Source of the DNA: Allolobophora icterica
Lineage: Eukaryota > Annelida > Clitellata > Crassiclitellata > Lumbricidae
Direction: 5' to 3'
DNA: 64,000 bases
NCBI GenBank assembly: GCA_963556255.1
Contig: OY744611.1
Coordinates: 36,681,485-36,745,484, forward strand
A program made the translations under genes and the position numbers. This document shows, piece after piece, positions 10,910 to 21,659 of this stretch (its first letter is position 1; each line of letters begins with the position of its first letter). The notes under the pieces were generated by a model. It searched no databases. It was not told where the DNA came from and worked only from the letters and a program-made list of their open reading frames with translations.

Positions 10910-11623
10910 ATGTCTGTACCTATGTCTGAGTTGACTTCCTCTGTTTGTCTCAGTCGTCTATCTCTCCAGCGATCTCATCACCACGTGACGTCATCGTCCC
11001 GCTTGAGCGCTCAGAATGTCTCTCCTGACAGCGGTCATCGCGAGATGTCCAGCGACAGTCTGTCCATTGGCGAAGCAACCACGACATCAACACAACCGCC
11101 ACAGACAACGATGGCCATGCGGAACAATCCTTTGGCGCCACCTGGCAGCCAGCAGAGCATGACCTCTGACCTCCTCAGACGACCTTCTGCTGCTCACTCA
11201 ATCGGAACGACAGCAGCCCAAACCGACTTAGTGACAGGTCACCATGGCAACGTTAGGAGTTACTGTTCATTGGGACGGGATGCTAGTTGCACGGGTCACC
11301 TGTTGATGGCGCCGAGGTCATCCGTGGACACATCGTCTTCCGTCTTCTCGATGTCACGGTTCAGTCATCACGTGACTACAAATCAAACAGTTGGGTCTTT
11401 GGGGAATTCTGTGCTCTGGAAAAACCAGGACGTTGAAGGCACCTCGGATCAGAAGGCGCTGGTGGAAGGGGTTGTTGCCAGTGGTAATGTTGTTGTCGGT
11501 AGCAACGGGTGGAATAGGACAAGCGCTCTGTCGTTGCATTCCCAGAATTCTTTTGGTGAGTTGCGACCGCCGAGTCACGTGATGACCGTTGACAGTCTGC
11601 CAAGGCTTAATTCAAGCAACTGA
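10910..11623 (+). CDS. NOS1AP: NOS1AP terminal exon, divergent C-terminus
   Basis: This 714-nt last coding exon starts after GTTTGTAG in phase 0 and stops at TGA 11621-11623. It encodes 237 residues of Ser/Thr/Gln-rich, probably disordered sequence. The early QNVSPDSG segment loosely recalls the vertebrate region after the coiled coil, but otherwise there is no clear homology. The protein ends LPRLNSSN and lacks the acidic EIAV-type PDZ ligand that vertebrate NOS1AP uses to bind nNOS. With all nine visible exons joined, the window encodes 574 residues of this protein. Inference: either nNOS-type PDZ binding is absent in this lineage, or an alternative 3' exon was missed. Confidence 0.8.
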   Translation: MSVPMSELTSSVCLSRLSLQRSHHHVTSSSRLSAQNVSPDSGHREMSSDSLSIGEATTTSTQPPQTTMAMRNNPLAPPGSQQSMTSDLLRRPSAAHSIGTTAAQTDLVTGHHGNVRSYCSLGRDASCTGHLLMAPRSSVDTSSSVFSMSRFSHHVTTNQTVGSLGNSVLWKNQDVEGTSDQKALVEGVVASGNVVVGSNGWNRTSALSLHSQNSFGELRPPSHVMTVDSLPRLNSSN

Positions 11624-12178
11624 GAGATAAGGGTTAGGTTAGAGACTGGTGCTGCCTCGCAGGCGACACGCACACTAGGCGGGTGAAATATCCTGTTTGT
11701 TTCTGTTTCATGTTTAATACAACCCAGGAGAAAGGGGATGTAGTGGTAGTGGCAATTGCAAATTTATATAGCACCACTTCATCAAAGGCACTTCTAACAC
11801 AATGAAACCTCTATTGAACAAAATGGTTTTTTAAGCGTTTGTGGGAAAAGTGGCAGAGAGGTTGAAGAATGTGTGGGAGGGCTGGGAAAATTACTCCCTT
11901 GTGTCTATGACACTATGTTCACCCGTTTCTTGGTTTTTATATGATGGTAAAATGGAACGAGTGAATCGGAGCTTTGATGTTGGGGCTATTCTTGTTTCAT
12001 TGTAATGTACTTGTATATTTTAAATAATTCTCATCTGCGATGAAAGCATCACCATAGGTGTTACGAACGATGTTGTTACATCATTCGGAAGGATGGAAGA
12101 GCAGCTGTATATTAGTGTAGCACCTCTGAAACAAAAGAATTGGTGTCTAAATTGGTCCAGTGTTTTTTGGTGGTGTGG
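11624..12178 (+). other. NOS1AP 3' UTR / downstream flank
   Basis: Non-coding sequence after the NOS1AP stop. A LINE-tail-like AATTTATATAGCACC motif lies near 11763. No clear polyadenylation signal is assigned. Confidence 0.5.
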
Positions 12179-12186
12179 GTGTGTAG

Positions 12187-12657
12187 CAGTGCCGGATTTA
12201 GCCATTAGCTAAAAAGCTACAGCTTAGTGCCTCACAATCCGCAGGGGCCTTACCAAAATTCAGAATTTTTGGGGAGGGGGCTTTTTTTAAAGATAAATAT
12301 GTAATCAGTAAATGCATTCATGTGAAAATAATTTGAATTTTTCACTTTAAATGCCTTGCTGTTAAATAGTTAAAAGGCATATATGTTTTCAAGTTTTGTT
12401 TGTGAGAGCTCCTGGTGTAATTTTTTAACAAGGGGCCTCTAAGCTTAACCATAACCATTAATTTTACTGGTCCAGAATGAACAACATAAACATATTAACA
12501 CCGTTACATAGAGTGGATATGTTCATCTAGTGGACACAAAAGAAAGCCCTAAAGGGACCGAAGTCCCGCTAACTGGGACCACCTATGTACTGTAATGTGT
12601 GGTGGCGGACAATTGATTGTATGGCTTAGGGCCTGGCCAAGTCTAAATCCAGAACTG
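12187..12657. mobile_element. 471-bp hAT-like non-autonomous element
   Basis: The ends are CAGTGCCGGATTTAG and CTAAATCCAGAACTG, with an exact 8-bp target duplication GTGTGTAG. It has no transposase frame. It lies just beyond the NOS1AP 3' end. Confidence 0.88.
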
Positions 12658-12665
12658 GTGTGTAG

Positions 12666-13870
12666 GGAGCACGCTGAGGGGTGGATAGATAGTAGGATGG
12701 GATGAAGGAGTACATTCGGTGCTTCTAAAGGGGGGGGTTCTTGAAATGTGTTCTACGAAAGTCGATATACATGCATATATTGACCACCCAGACACCTGGT
12801 GACCTGTGGGTCAACACCTGCCCTTCTCCCTCCCCTTGGATGGTTTTTGTTTAGGAAGCATTGAGCAAGTGGCTAGCTGCTTCCAATTAACATTATTAGG
12901 ACAGTTTTAACAGACATACAGACAGGTAGGTAGGTAGGTATATAGAGAGACATTTGAAGTGTACATTGTCTTCCATCAACTCGTGTTTTTTTATCTGGGA
13001 TGTTGTATAGATTTTAGACCATTTAGGCCGTTAAATAGTACTTTGTTTGGACCAAATTTCTAGTCTTCACTGTTAAGTTATTTTAGGCAGGACGCAAGTA
13101 AAAGTAAGTACGCATGTTGGAAGATTTAGTTTGCATTTAGCGTAATAAGAATATTGTGGACGATTTTTTTATTCAAGAGTTTTACATGTTTATCTATGGA
13201 ATAATGTGTTTGCTGTGTCACATGACGTGTCATCCATCACGTGACTATTAGCGGTCTCTTGACGTGTGTCTCTTGTTCCTTGACATGTGTCTTGATGTGT
13301 CATTTGTCTCTTGACGTTTGTCATTTGTCGTCATTTTAATCATCTGTAACAACAAGAGATGACATCTTGATCTTTGTTTCTTCTGCAGACTGCAGTCAAG
13401 TATTAACTAGGTTAGGTCAAAGTTTGACTCTGACCAATCATCGTAAATTGGGGCAGGTTGAAACCTTGACCTAAATCCCCAGCCATTGATCCATTGATGG
13501 CAAAGAATTGGTCGATTGTTAGTTCAGTGTCTGTTATCGGAATTCAATCTGGGTTCTCCAGTGGATTAAGATATTTAAATAGGATCTCACTTGAAGCGAC
13601 CATCAGCTGATGCCTTCAGCTTATGAAAACGGCGCTATAGAAGTCATTAGAGGGGTCAGGTCATGGGGTCGTCCATAAAATACGTCCAAAAAAAATGGGA
13701 AGGATGATCCAAATGCGGACAGCGGGAGAGGGTTATGCTTAGTGCAGATACCAACATTTGAATTTGGTAGACCGTTCAGTACAGCCTGATTCTTAGGCAC
13801 CAACTACAGCTGGTCGTACAACAGTCTATAGGGCCTACCGCATTGGTCTATACGGCTTACTGCATGATTG
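12666..13870. other. intergenic stretch between NOS1AP and the nested hAT
   Basis: Non-coding. A short (GTAG)n lies near 12925 and a LINE-tail motif GGCGCTATAGAAGTCATT at 13631. No gene is supported. Confidence 0.6.
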
Positions 13871-14202
13871 CAGAGATGGGCACGATTAGTTAAATTGCTA
13901 ATCGATTAGAATTAGCTACTGAAATTTGATAATCGATTAGAATTAGCAAAATCTTGTAGCTAATTGATTAGAATTAGCAGCGGCTAATCAGTTAGCAATA
14001 TTAGAATTGGATTTCGATAATTCATACATATGCAGTATTTGCTTCCTGATTTTGTCAAATTTTGATCAAAGCACAGCAAGTAACTACAGCAAGGTACTGG
14101 AGTTGTCTATTAAGTACCTAAAGCAGCACAACTGCTATGTCAGAACAGTCCTCGAACCAGCAAGCACCAACACACCACATCGGTCAATACATGCTGCGGT
14201 TA

Positions 14203-14651
14203 GGGGCCATCCATATATTACGTACGCAAAAATCCGGGCAAATTGGACCCCCTCCCCCCTGTTCGCAAGCGTACTTTCTTCAACACCCCCCGCGTACGTA
14301 CACTTGACGAACCCCCCCCCCCCCCCCGAAGACCAGCTGCAGAAAGTGTCTCGACAGTCTGCACTTTAGGCCAGATTGAAGGATGAGTGAAGGGTCAATA
14401 TAGACAAATTATAGCTGTCTCGTTCACAGCACAGAATAACTGCACATGGCTTTTATATAATGTAATAAAATGGCATCGGACGACTATAGGACAATACAGA
14501 GTTATAAATAGGCTAATGTGGACGTCATAATTAGAAATTTATTTTGCGTACGTACACTTTTCGACCCCCTCCCCCCCCCCCGTTCGCACCCGTACGCAAA
14601 ATCGCCAAAATCCGACCCCCCTCAGTGCGTACGTGATATGTGGACGGCCCC
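14203..14651. mobile_element. MITE with GGGGCC(A/G)TCCA ends, nested in hAT
   Basis: The left end GGGGCCATCCATATATTACG and the right end, inverted, GGGGCCGTCCACATATCACG are followed by GTACGC. TTA flanks both sides. The interior has C-runs and no gene. It interrupts the hAT remnant, so it inserted later. Confidence 0.75.
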
Positions 14652-14663
14652 TTATTGACATTG

Positions 14664-14855
14664 CTAACGCAGAAGCTCACTATTGCATTTTGCACCTAAC
14701 TTGTCTTGGATCAGTGGGTCACTTAGCCTACTGCGCCTAGCGTTTACGATGTAGCCAGCAGAGCTAAACACTCGGTCTATGGCAGCTGAGGGTGCAGGAA
14801 CACAGTGATGCGTTGCATGGTGCGCTCCTAAATGTGATTGCACTCTCTGATACAT
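14664..14855 (-). pseudogene. hAT transposase C-terminal (hATC dimerisation) remnant
   Basis: The frame encodes PAPSAAIDRVFSSAGYIVNA and RRSRLSDPLIQDKL, matching the conserved C-terminal dimerisation motif of hAT transposases (P-S-ER-FS-AG-RR-L). Only this ~60-residue end survives, and it belongs to the 13871-15494 element. Confidence 0.75.
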
Positions 14856-14939
14856 TGTGAGAAGCGTAGATAACTAAGCGCAGAAATAAGAACTTGTGCT
14901 GGTTCCCTTGTTTTATAACAGTGAAGTGATAACTGAAAC

Positions 14940-15268
14940 CAGCGGCGTCACTAGGGTGTTGCGGGCCGCAGCGGGTGACGCCTTCAGAGGGGGTGACACC
15001 AAAATGACAATGACTATCTAATGGTAATGATTAAAATAAAAAGACATATAGAAATGTGCATTTGTAATTTAATTCTGCTAGTTGTTTATGTCACTGTACT
15101 ATTATCATTACATTCAGTGATATACAGGAATTATAAGAGTAACATTAGTATAAAACACATTACTGAGGATAGGCCGGCCTACTGTATGATCTGGTAAGGG
15201 ACTATGGTCCATGAGGGTAACACCATGACTTACCGCACTGGGTGACACCAACTACAGTGACGCCACTG
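14940..15268. mobile_element. 329-bp hAT-like MITE, nested in hAT
   Basis: The ends are CAGCGGCGTCACTAGG and CAGTGACGCCACTG, with a 7/8-bp target duplication ACTGAAAC/ATTGAAAC. It is non-coding. Confidence 0.8.
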
Positions 15269-15716
15269 ATTGAAACAGCCTTCAAACTCATTCTTAATGA
15301 ACTGGTTCTTGACATAATTTCAAAAATTTAATGGATCAGCTATTTAGCTAATCGTTTTACGATTAGAATTAGCTAAAAAAAATTGCTAATAAATTATAAA
15401 TTACAATTAAGATCAGACGACAGCTAATTATAATCGATTAGAATTAGTTGTCTAATCGATTAGCTAATTCGATTAGAATAGTTACCCATCTCTGCTGCAT
15501 TGAATGTATATGGCCATTTATATAGCGCTTTAATATCCTTACAAACACCTCACGAATGCGTTAAGTAGAATCCTTTTGATGGACGCGGCAGTATACAGGT
15601 ACCTCAGTTGTAAAGGCTGTCTCCTTTGTTGAGAAAATACTGGTAAAATCGGAGGCGCCTGGATTCGTCCAACCACCTGCGGCTGAATCCTGGCAAAACC
15701 AAGTTCATCTGTAGAG

Positions 15717-15960
<244 letters not shown>

Positions 15961-16261
15961 CTCATTTTTATCTTTTCAGAGCATGTGTGTCGAAAGAGCT
16001 GCTCTCACTTGCGCAAGATTCACAATTGTAGGCCTACATTTAGGATGGTCTTATCGAAGCCCTAGTATCTCCGTGGGAATGAGGACGTCCGCCAAAGCGG
16101 ATGGGGAGGTTATGCTAAATGCGGACAGACAAAAAGGAGAGGTGAAAAGTAGGTCTTGTTTTTGTGGATGAACCTCCCCTTAGATTATCACTCGCTTCTC
16201 TGGAACTCGTGGGGCACCAATGGAAGTCATATCGGCGGCACTATAGAAGTGACCGATGCGT

Positions 16262-17860
16262 TTAGCAGGCGTCATTTCCGTGTTCAATCATGCGTGATGC
16301 AATCAGAATGACGCATTTGTCCGTGAACGGTTTGCCTCGGTCGCAGTGCACTGCTTTGCCATGCAGTCGCAGACCACGCAGCGTATTGCCCAGGTAGCCA
16401 CACAGGGCACACCTGTAGATGCCAGGCGAAGCACCTACAGTGTCACGGTTGATTGGTGCTGTATTCCTCATCGTATGAAGACCCGACAGAGGAGTGGCTC
16501 TTGAGAGATCGAAGGGATCGTGCAGCGATGCGTGTCGTTGAGGGTCCGTTAGCACTGGCGTTGGTTGTTCGATGATGCGTGACGGACAGTAGAACTTGCG
16601 ATGCGCCTTCAGAGTGTCGAGGCTGTGGAACTGGATGGCGCAGTTGCTGCAGCTGAACTTCACCCTCCGATCGACTGACCTCCACAGGTCAGAGGTCAGA
16701 CGCCCGTCGACCACAGGGTCAGATGTCAAAGGTCGAAGGCAGCGGATGCTTCGACGCGGGGTCCAGTTGCGAAGAGGCAGGTGTTGCCAGGACCCGGGCA
16801 GGTGCGTCAGAGACCGAGGCGGGTGCTGCTGGTGATGGCGACTGGTGGCCATCTGGCGGTGGGTGAGGAATCGTCGGTCGTTATTTCTTCTTCCGGCGCA
16901 GTAGAGGTCTTTGTGGACGAGGAAGTTCTCCAGTCGCTGGAAGACGATGTTACACTCGCGACATCTGTTGACAGCGGACGAGGACAGAACAGGAGGAGGA
17001 GAAGAAGATGGAGGAGGAGGAGACGTAGGAGGAGATGGAGAAGGAGGAGAGGGATGGAGGAGGAGGGGATTTATGGAAGCGAAGATTGGAAGAGGACGGT
17101 AGACAACGGGTCGATTCTTCTCTGCAGATGATGAGTTTGAAGGATGCTGAGAGGAGGATGCGCAGGAGGAGGGTGCTTTGTCGTCATCTAACATCTCCAT
17201 GGTAACACGTCTTTCCGCTTCTTTTCTCGATCGTAACTCGATGGAAGATAGCCGATCACGTGACGCACGGTCCTTGGGTAGTCGCGCGTCAACAGCTTCG
17301 TGCCCGTCTGACTGGATGTTGCGCGGAGGACTTACGATGACTGGCGGATGACCAGTGATGGTCAGCTGGTGGTGTCCGGTTTCGCACTGACCAAAGGCCG
17401 TTTCCATGGAGAGCGGAGGAGTCCAGTAGCTGAACCGATCGAGGAAAGGAGTGATGGATGGATGGAGAAACGGAGGGATGAGCGAAGCATTCTGGGACGC
17501 TGGTTCACTGTCGCAGACGGGATGCAAACTGTGGAACCAGCTAGATCGGTTGCCATAGAAACCGACGTCGCCCTTTGGCAGCGGACGCAAAATTCCGTCA
17601 CGTGACACCCCGAAGGTGACGTCACCGAAAGAAAAAGACGGCCGAGGATAAGCCGTGACGTCATCTAAGTTGTTCCGTTCTTGTTCTTGTTCGTCGTCGT
17701 CGTGATTTGATGTTTTGTCCTGTTCTTCGTTTCTTTTCTTCTCCCTTTCTTCTCTATTACGGTCATGCCTTCCTCCGCTGTTCCCGCCATCTCTACTCAT
17801 TTCATACACTTCTCCCTCACTCTCTCCATCTTCACCTTCTTCTCTCCTATCCAATTCCAT
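16262..17860 (-). CDS. FOG/ZFPM (Friend of GATA, U-shaped-like) large 3' exon
   Basis: This 532-codon open frame encodes the C-terminal part of a Friend-of-GATA family transcriptional cofactor, a nuclear protein that binds GATA factor N-fingers through CCHC fingers and recruits CtBP. Seen: an acidic/basic N-terminal part (1-70), a Pro/Ser-rich region (265-295), CCHC finger 1 with C300, C303, H316, C321 (CRECNIVFQRLENFLVHKDL), CCHC finger 2 with C404, C407, H420, C425, a CtBP motif PFDLS at 449-453 matching PxDLS, and a last finger C484, C487, H500, H505 containing GYLGNTLRG, a signature shared with FOG proteins. Vertebrate FOG has about nine fingers and more than 1000 residues, so N-terminal fingers should sit in upstream exons, which I could not assign. 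The frame stays open upstream of Met 17860 to about 18040, so the first Met shown is probably internal to an exon. The gene is convergent with NOS1AP. Confidence 0.75.
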   Translation of the reverse strand: MELDRREEGEDGESEGEVYEMSRDGGNSGGRHDRNREEREKKRNEEQDKTSNHDDDEQEQERNNLDDVTAYPRPSFSFGDVTFGVSRDGILRPLPKGDVGFYGNRSSWFHSLHPVCDSEPASQNASLIPPFLHPSITPFLDRFSYWTPPLSMETAFGQCETGHHQLTITGHPPVIVSPPRNIQSDGHEAVDARLPKDRASRDRLSSIELRSRKEAERRVTMEMLDDDKAPSSCASSSQHPSNSSSAEKNRPVVYRPLPIFASINPLLLHPSPPSPSPPTSPPPPSSSPPPVLSSSAVNRCRECNIVFQRLENFLVHKDLYCAGRRNNDRRFLTHRQMATSRHHQQHPPRSLTHLPGSWQHLPLRNWTPRRSIRCLRPLTSDPVVDGRLTSDLWRSVDRRVKFSCSNCAIQFHSLDTLKAHRKFYCPSRIIEQPTPVLTDPQRHASLHDPFDLSRATPLSGLHTMRNTAPINRDTVGASPGIYRCALCGYLGNTLRGLRLHGKAVHCDRGKPFTDKCVILIASRMIEHGNDAC

Positions 17861-18360
17861 TCCAACAGTTCCTGCTTCTCCTTCTGCTTCTCCTCCTCCT
17901 CCTTCCTCCCGTCCTTCAGCCGTTGAACTGGAATTCGCTCTTCCAACTGCTCCTATTCCTCTTCCTCCTCTTATTCCTCTTCTTCTTCCTCCTCCGTCTG
18001 CTAATTTCAGGAAAAGATCTGAGTCGGTATGGTAATGTCGTGTTCTCGACTGATCTACTGAAAAGAAAAGAAAAACAATAGTTTACTTTCTAATTTGCAA
18101 ATAAATTAATTAGGCCCTATTATTAATTAAGTTAATCGAGCAACAGAATGCACGAAAATTAAGACGGACATCAATGTTCAAGATTTTCCATTTACAACCT
18201 ATGCTGTTTGTTTTGATCTGATGTAGGCTTATCTGAGCAATAGACTTGCTGTCAAAATAATAGAGGTTTATCGCTTCATGAGATATGTTGCATAATCCTA
18301 TAGCGATTGCGCTTAGTAAATATTATTATCAAAATAGAAACTATTTCAGAAGTCTCAGTA

Positions 18361-18372
18361 TGACGACGATGA

Positions 18373-18462
<90 letters not shown>

Positions 18463-18470
18463 CGACGATT
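18361..18470. repeat. (GAC)n/(GAT)n trinucleotide repeat
   Basis: A GACGAC run grading into GATGAT, upstream of the FOG-like exon on the minus strand. Confidence 0.95.
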
Positions 18471-18488
18471 TGCAGTAGTTGGTATTGA

Positions 18489-18695
18489 TTACGATAAGCC
18501 ATCGTGTAGATATCGCAAAACAGTCTGTCGTCTTATCTCGGATGGTAATTCATCAGTCTCTGTCGCTGTATCCGGAGCATCTTCCTCTCTGCCTCTTCGG
18601 CATCGACGGACGGGGAGTGAATGGTAGGGGTAATTGGTAAGGGGTAATCGAAGGCGGGAGGGAAGGGGTAATTGGTGCCTTGGAAACAGATACAT
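18489..18695 (-). CDS. possible upstream exon of the FOG-like gene (uncertain)
   Basis: On the minus strand a good acceptor (GTTTCCAAG) at about 18687 opens into a stretch where all three frames are open for 40 or more codons. One frame contains DTATETDELPSEIRRQT; another, in phase with the candidate donor at 20394, ends MNYHPR and stop. No homology is recognised and no convincing donor follows. It lies on the strand and side expected for 5' exons of the FOG-like gene, but it may be non-coding. Confidence 0.2.
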   Translation of the reverse strand: MYLFPRHQLPLPSRLRLPLTNYPYHSLPVRRCRRGREEDAPDTATETDELPSEIRRQTVLRYLHDGLS

Positions 18696-19034
18696 AGATT
18701 AGAAATGGAAATGGATTCCAATCGCATCGATACGCAACCGACGCCCAATCGTTTACCATCGTCTGCCCGATTAGAATTACTGTCCCTCTGTTTGCCTATC
18801 TGTATCCGTCCGTGCGTCTGTCTGTATCTGTCTAGCAGCGTTCGTCTAATTCCGTCGTAAATGATCCGATCTAAACTCTGAATCTCTCGAGCGATTCGCA
18901 TAATCTCCGTTAATCTCAAAACTATACATCACCGCGATCTCCGCCACCTAGCGTCATTTTTAATCGACAGCTTCGCCCGTCCGTCCGTCATTGCGTCTTT
19001 CATTCCTTTCTTCCTTTTGCATTGTTATTTGTCC

Positions 19035-19438
19035 TACCTTCTTGTCCTTTCCTTCCCTCCTCTCCTTTCCTTCCTTCCTCCTTCCTTCCTTCTTTCCTTC
19101 CTTCCTATTTCCTTTCTTCCGTCCTTTCTTCCTTCCATCCATCCTTCCTTTTTTCCTTCCCTCCATCCTTCCTTCTTTCTTTCCTTCCTGCCTTCCTTCT
19201 TACCTTAATTCCTTCCTTCCTTCCATCCATCCTTCCTTTTTTCTTCCCTCCATCCTTCCTTCCTTCCTTCCTTCCTTCCTTCCTTCCTTCCTTCCTTCCT
19301 TCCTTCCTTCCTTCCTTCCTTCCTTCCTTCCTTCATTCCTTCAGTCCGTCCGTCCGTCCGTCCGTCCGTCCGTCCGTCCGTCCGTCCGTCCGTCCGTCCG
19401 TCCGTCCGTCCGCCCGTCCGTCCGTCCGTCCGTCCGTG
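19035..19438. repeat. (TTCC)n then (GTCC)n microsatellite
   Basis: 19035-19342 is TTCC-based with CATCC interruptions and a pure run at 19257-19335. 19343-19436 is a nearly pure (CCGT)n run. The switch from TTCC to CCGT is abrupt. Confidence 0.95.
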
Positions 19439-19593
19439 AGTGAAGCTTACATGTAAGTTCTATGTCTAAGAATTAATTGTTAATTAATCATTTCAGACAG
19501 AAGAGCGCTTGAAAATTGTCAGCGCACAAGAAGCATCGCATTTGTCGTCGTTATTATCTTAGGCTTTGTAATTGCATTAATCGTAGTCATAAT

Positions 19594-19855
19594 CAGGGGC
19601 GGATCCAGGGGGGCCAATCCAGCCATGGCCCCCCATTTGAAATTTTTATTTATTTTTAACATGTGTTTTATGGGCGTTTTATGATGTTTACACAGGCGTG
19701 GCCCCCCTGTAGGCGTGGATGAGTAAAATGTACACCGTAGATGTAGACTGAAGACATTAAAAAGGTTAACGACTAAAAAAAAAAGGTCATCAACTTTTTG
19801 GGAGATGACAAAAAAAATTTTGGCTCCCCTGATAGACCTTCTGGATCCGCCCCTG
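19594..19855. mobile_element. 262-bp hAT-like MITE (family 3)
   Basis: The TIRs are CAGGGGCGGATCCAG / CTGGATCCGCCCCTG, perfect over 15 bp, with an exact 8-bp duplication GTCATAAT. It is non-coding. Confidence 0.9.
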
Positions 19856-19909
19856 GTCATAATCATCATTAGCAACAACAACAGGATCATCATCATTATC
19901 AGAGTCTAT

Positions 19910-20109
19910 CAGGAGCGTAACTTTGGTCTAAAAAGTGGGGATACCAATTTCTTACATTCACGAAGCCAGACGGAGACTGCGATCTCTGGGAAGGCTCAAT
20001 AATAAAATATTGATTGGCATTGTTTAAAAAGTTCGGGGTAGGTTACCCCTCAGTCCAGCAGTGGGGTGGGGTACCCTTCGACCCCCCCCCCCAACAAATT
20101 ACGCCTATG
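19910..20109. mobile_element. ~200-bp hAT-like MITE (family 2)
   Basis: The ends are CAGGAGCGTAACTTTGG and, inverted, CATAGGCGTAATTTGTTG, flanked by an exact 8-bp duplication GAGTCTAT. The non-coding body shares ATATTGATTGGCATTGTT with copies at 30214, 35705 and 37363. Confidence 0.88.
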
Positions 20110-20194
20110 GAGTCTATCAAGATCAGGTTCTGTCTTAGGCGTGATGGATCAGTGATTTCGCTTCGATATCTTCGGTGATGCATGACTGATGGCT

Positions 20195-20370
20195 TAGACT
20201 GGATTAGGTTAGATTGGATTGAATTGGTTTAGATTAGATCATGTCATGTTAGATTAGATTAGATTGGATTATGCTTGATTACATTAGATTTGATAAGATT
20301 ATATTAGGTTTGATTAGTTTAAATTAGATTAGGTTAGATTGATTAGATTAGATTTAGTTACACTAGATTA
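20195..20370. repeat. GATTAGATT-type degenerate repeat
   Basis: Irregular tandem TTAGATTAGATT/TTGGATT units next to the hAT-like MITE at 19910. Confidence 0.75.
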
Positions 20371-20393
20371 AGTTATTGTCTTACCTTGGAGCG

Positions 20394-20570
20394 AATCTTT
20401 CCTGTTTCCCTTTGACGTCAGATACTTTCGTCGTTTGAAGAATATGGAGGAGGAGGGAGAGGAGGAGGAGGAGGAAGAAGAGGAAGAGGAGAGCATGATG
20501 AGTTGCTGATGTCTAAGTCTTCTGACCGTTCGTTTGATTTCTGTTCTCTCGGTTTCCAATTGCAATGTAA
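20394..20570 (-). CDS. possible coding exon, Ser-rich (uncertain)
   Basis: This minus-strand open frame starts MQLETERTEIKRTVRRLRHQ, continues through a poly-Ser run and a basic KRRKYLTSKGNRKDS segment, and meets a strong donor CCAAG|GTAAGA at about 20393/20394 in phase 1. No domain is recognised. Poly-Ser arises easily from the TCC/TCT simple repeat here, so the frame may be fortuitous. It could be a 5' exon of the FOG-like gene. Confidence 0.2.
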
Positions 20571-20659
20571 TCGATAAATTCGGATTTATATAGCACCCGT
20601 CGTTGAGATCTGTTTAGACGTCGGATGAATTGATTCCCATTCGTTGTGCTCCGAATTGA

Positions 20660-20745
20660 CTTTTGCTCCTCTCTCTATTGTCTTTGACTTTATTGTCTTT
20701 GACTCTATTGTCTTTAACTCTATTGTCTTTGACTCTCGATTGGTT
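20660..20745. repeat. 17-bp minisatellite (TGTCTTTGACTCTAT)
   Basis: About five copies of a TATTGTCTTTGACTCTA-like unit. Lower similarity continues to 20810. Confidence 0.75.
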
Positions 20746-21015
20746 TTGGCACACCGTTGTGTTGAAATCTGTTTTGTCTTTGACTCCCTGTTGTCTCTGA
20801 CTCTCCGTCGTACCTCCTGACATCTGGTGTCAATGGACGCATGCTCTGTCTCTTGGCGCCAATAATATTGGCTGTCAGCTGCGGTGGCTGCAGACTAAGA
20901 ACAGGAATAAGAACGGCGCATCCTCCTTCTCCTCCAATACCTCCTCCTTTTTCTTATCCTTCAATTCCTTCTCCACTCCTTCTCCTCCTCTCCCCCATCC
21001 TCTCATCCGTCTCCA

Positions 21016-21124
<109 letters not shown>

Positions 21125-21181
21125 TAACTGCTGGATGTAAGTAAGTAATGGATACATATGTCGGGAACCTTACTGTAGCGC

Positions 21182-21655
21182 CAGGGCCGGATTAACCAGT
21201 ATGCTCAATATGCTTTAGCATGGGACCCCGCTTAGAGGGGCCCCCGACTCATCTAGCAAGGTAAAACAAGTTTTGTGCTGAAACTTATAGGTTAACGTAA
21301 GCCTAGAACAACATCATTACTACATGGTTCCCGATTCGGTAGTTGAATCCTTCTTGTTGGTTTCTGTACCACTTGTAAACTATTTCTGCTATTGGTTCGT
21401 GGTCAGCAATTCAGGACCTTCTTGAGCAATAAGGATAAGCTGATCCACTCCTATCAGCACTGAAATCCCAGAAATGTCAATTTTGCTAAGATGACAGCTT
21501 AAAATTATAATAAAATGCTACAATTACAGTGTGGAAATTCAAAAATTTTCCTGATTAGGGGAGAGGGCACATCCCCCTCCCCAAACACTTCCCTCTGCTC
21601 GGCACATTACAATACTTATAATCGATTCATCATAGAGTCAACTTACGCTAGCCTG
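21182..21655. mobile_element. probable hAT-like element, one clear end
   Basis: The left end CAGGGCCGGATTAACC is identical to that of the 34934 element. A possible right end near 21645-21655 (GCCTGGCCCT) is degraded and no target duplication is evident. Confidence 0.4.
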
Positions 21656-21659
21656 GCCC

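Larger units (their letters stand above)
13871..15494. mobile_element. hAT transposon remnant, host of two nested elements
   Basis: The ends are CAGAGATGGGCACGATTAG and, inverted, CAGAGATGGGTAACTATT, with many AATCGATTAGAATTAGC subterminal repeats on both sides. A minus-strand transposase remnant lies at 14664-14855. Two later elements sit inside (14203-14651 and 14940-15268). No clear target duplication was found. Confidence 0.75.
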
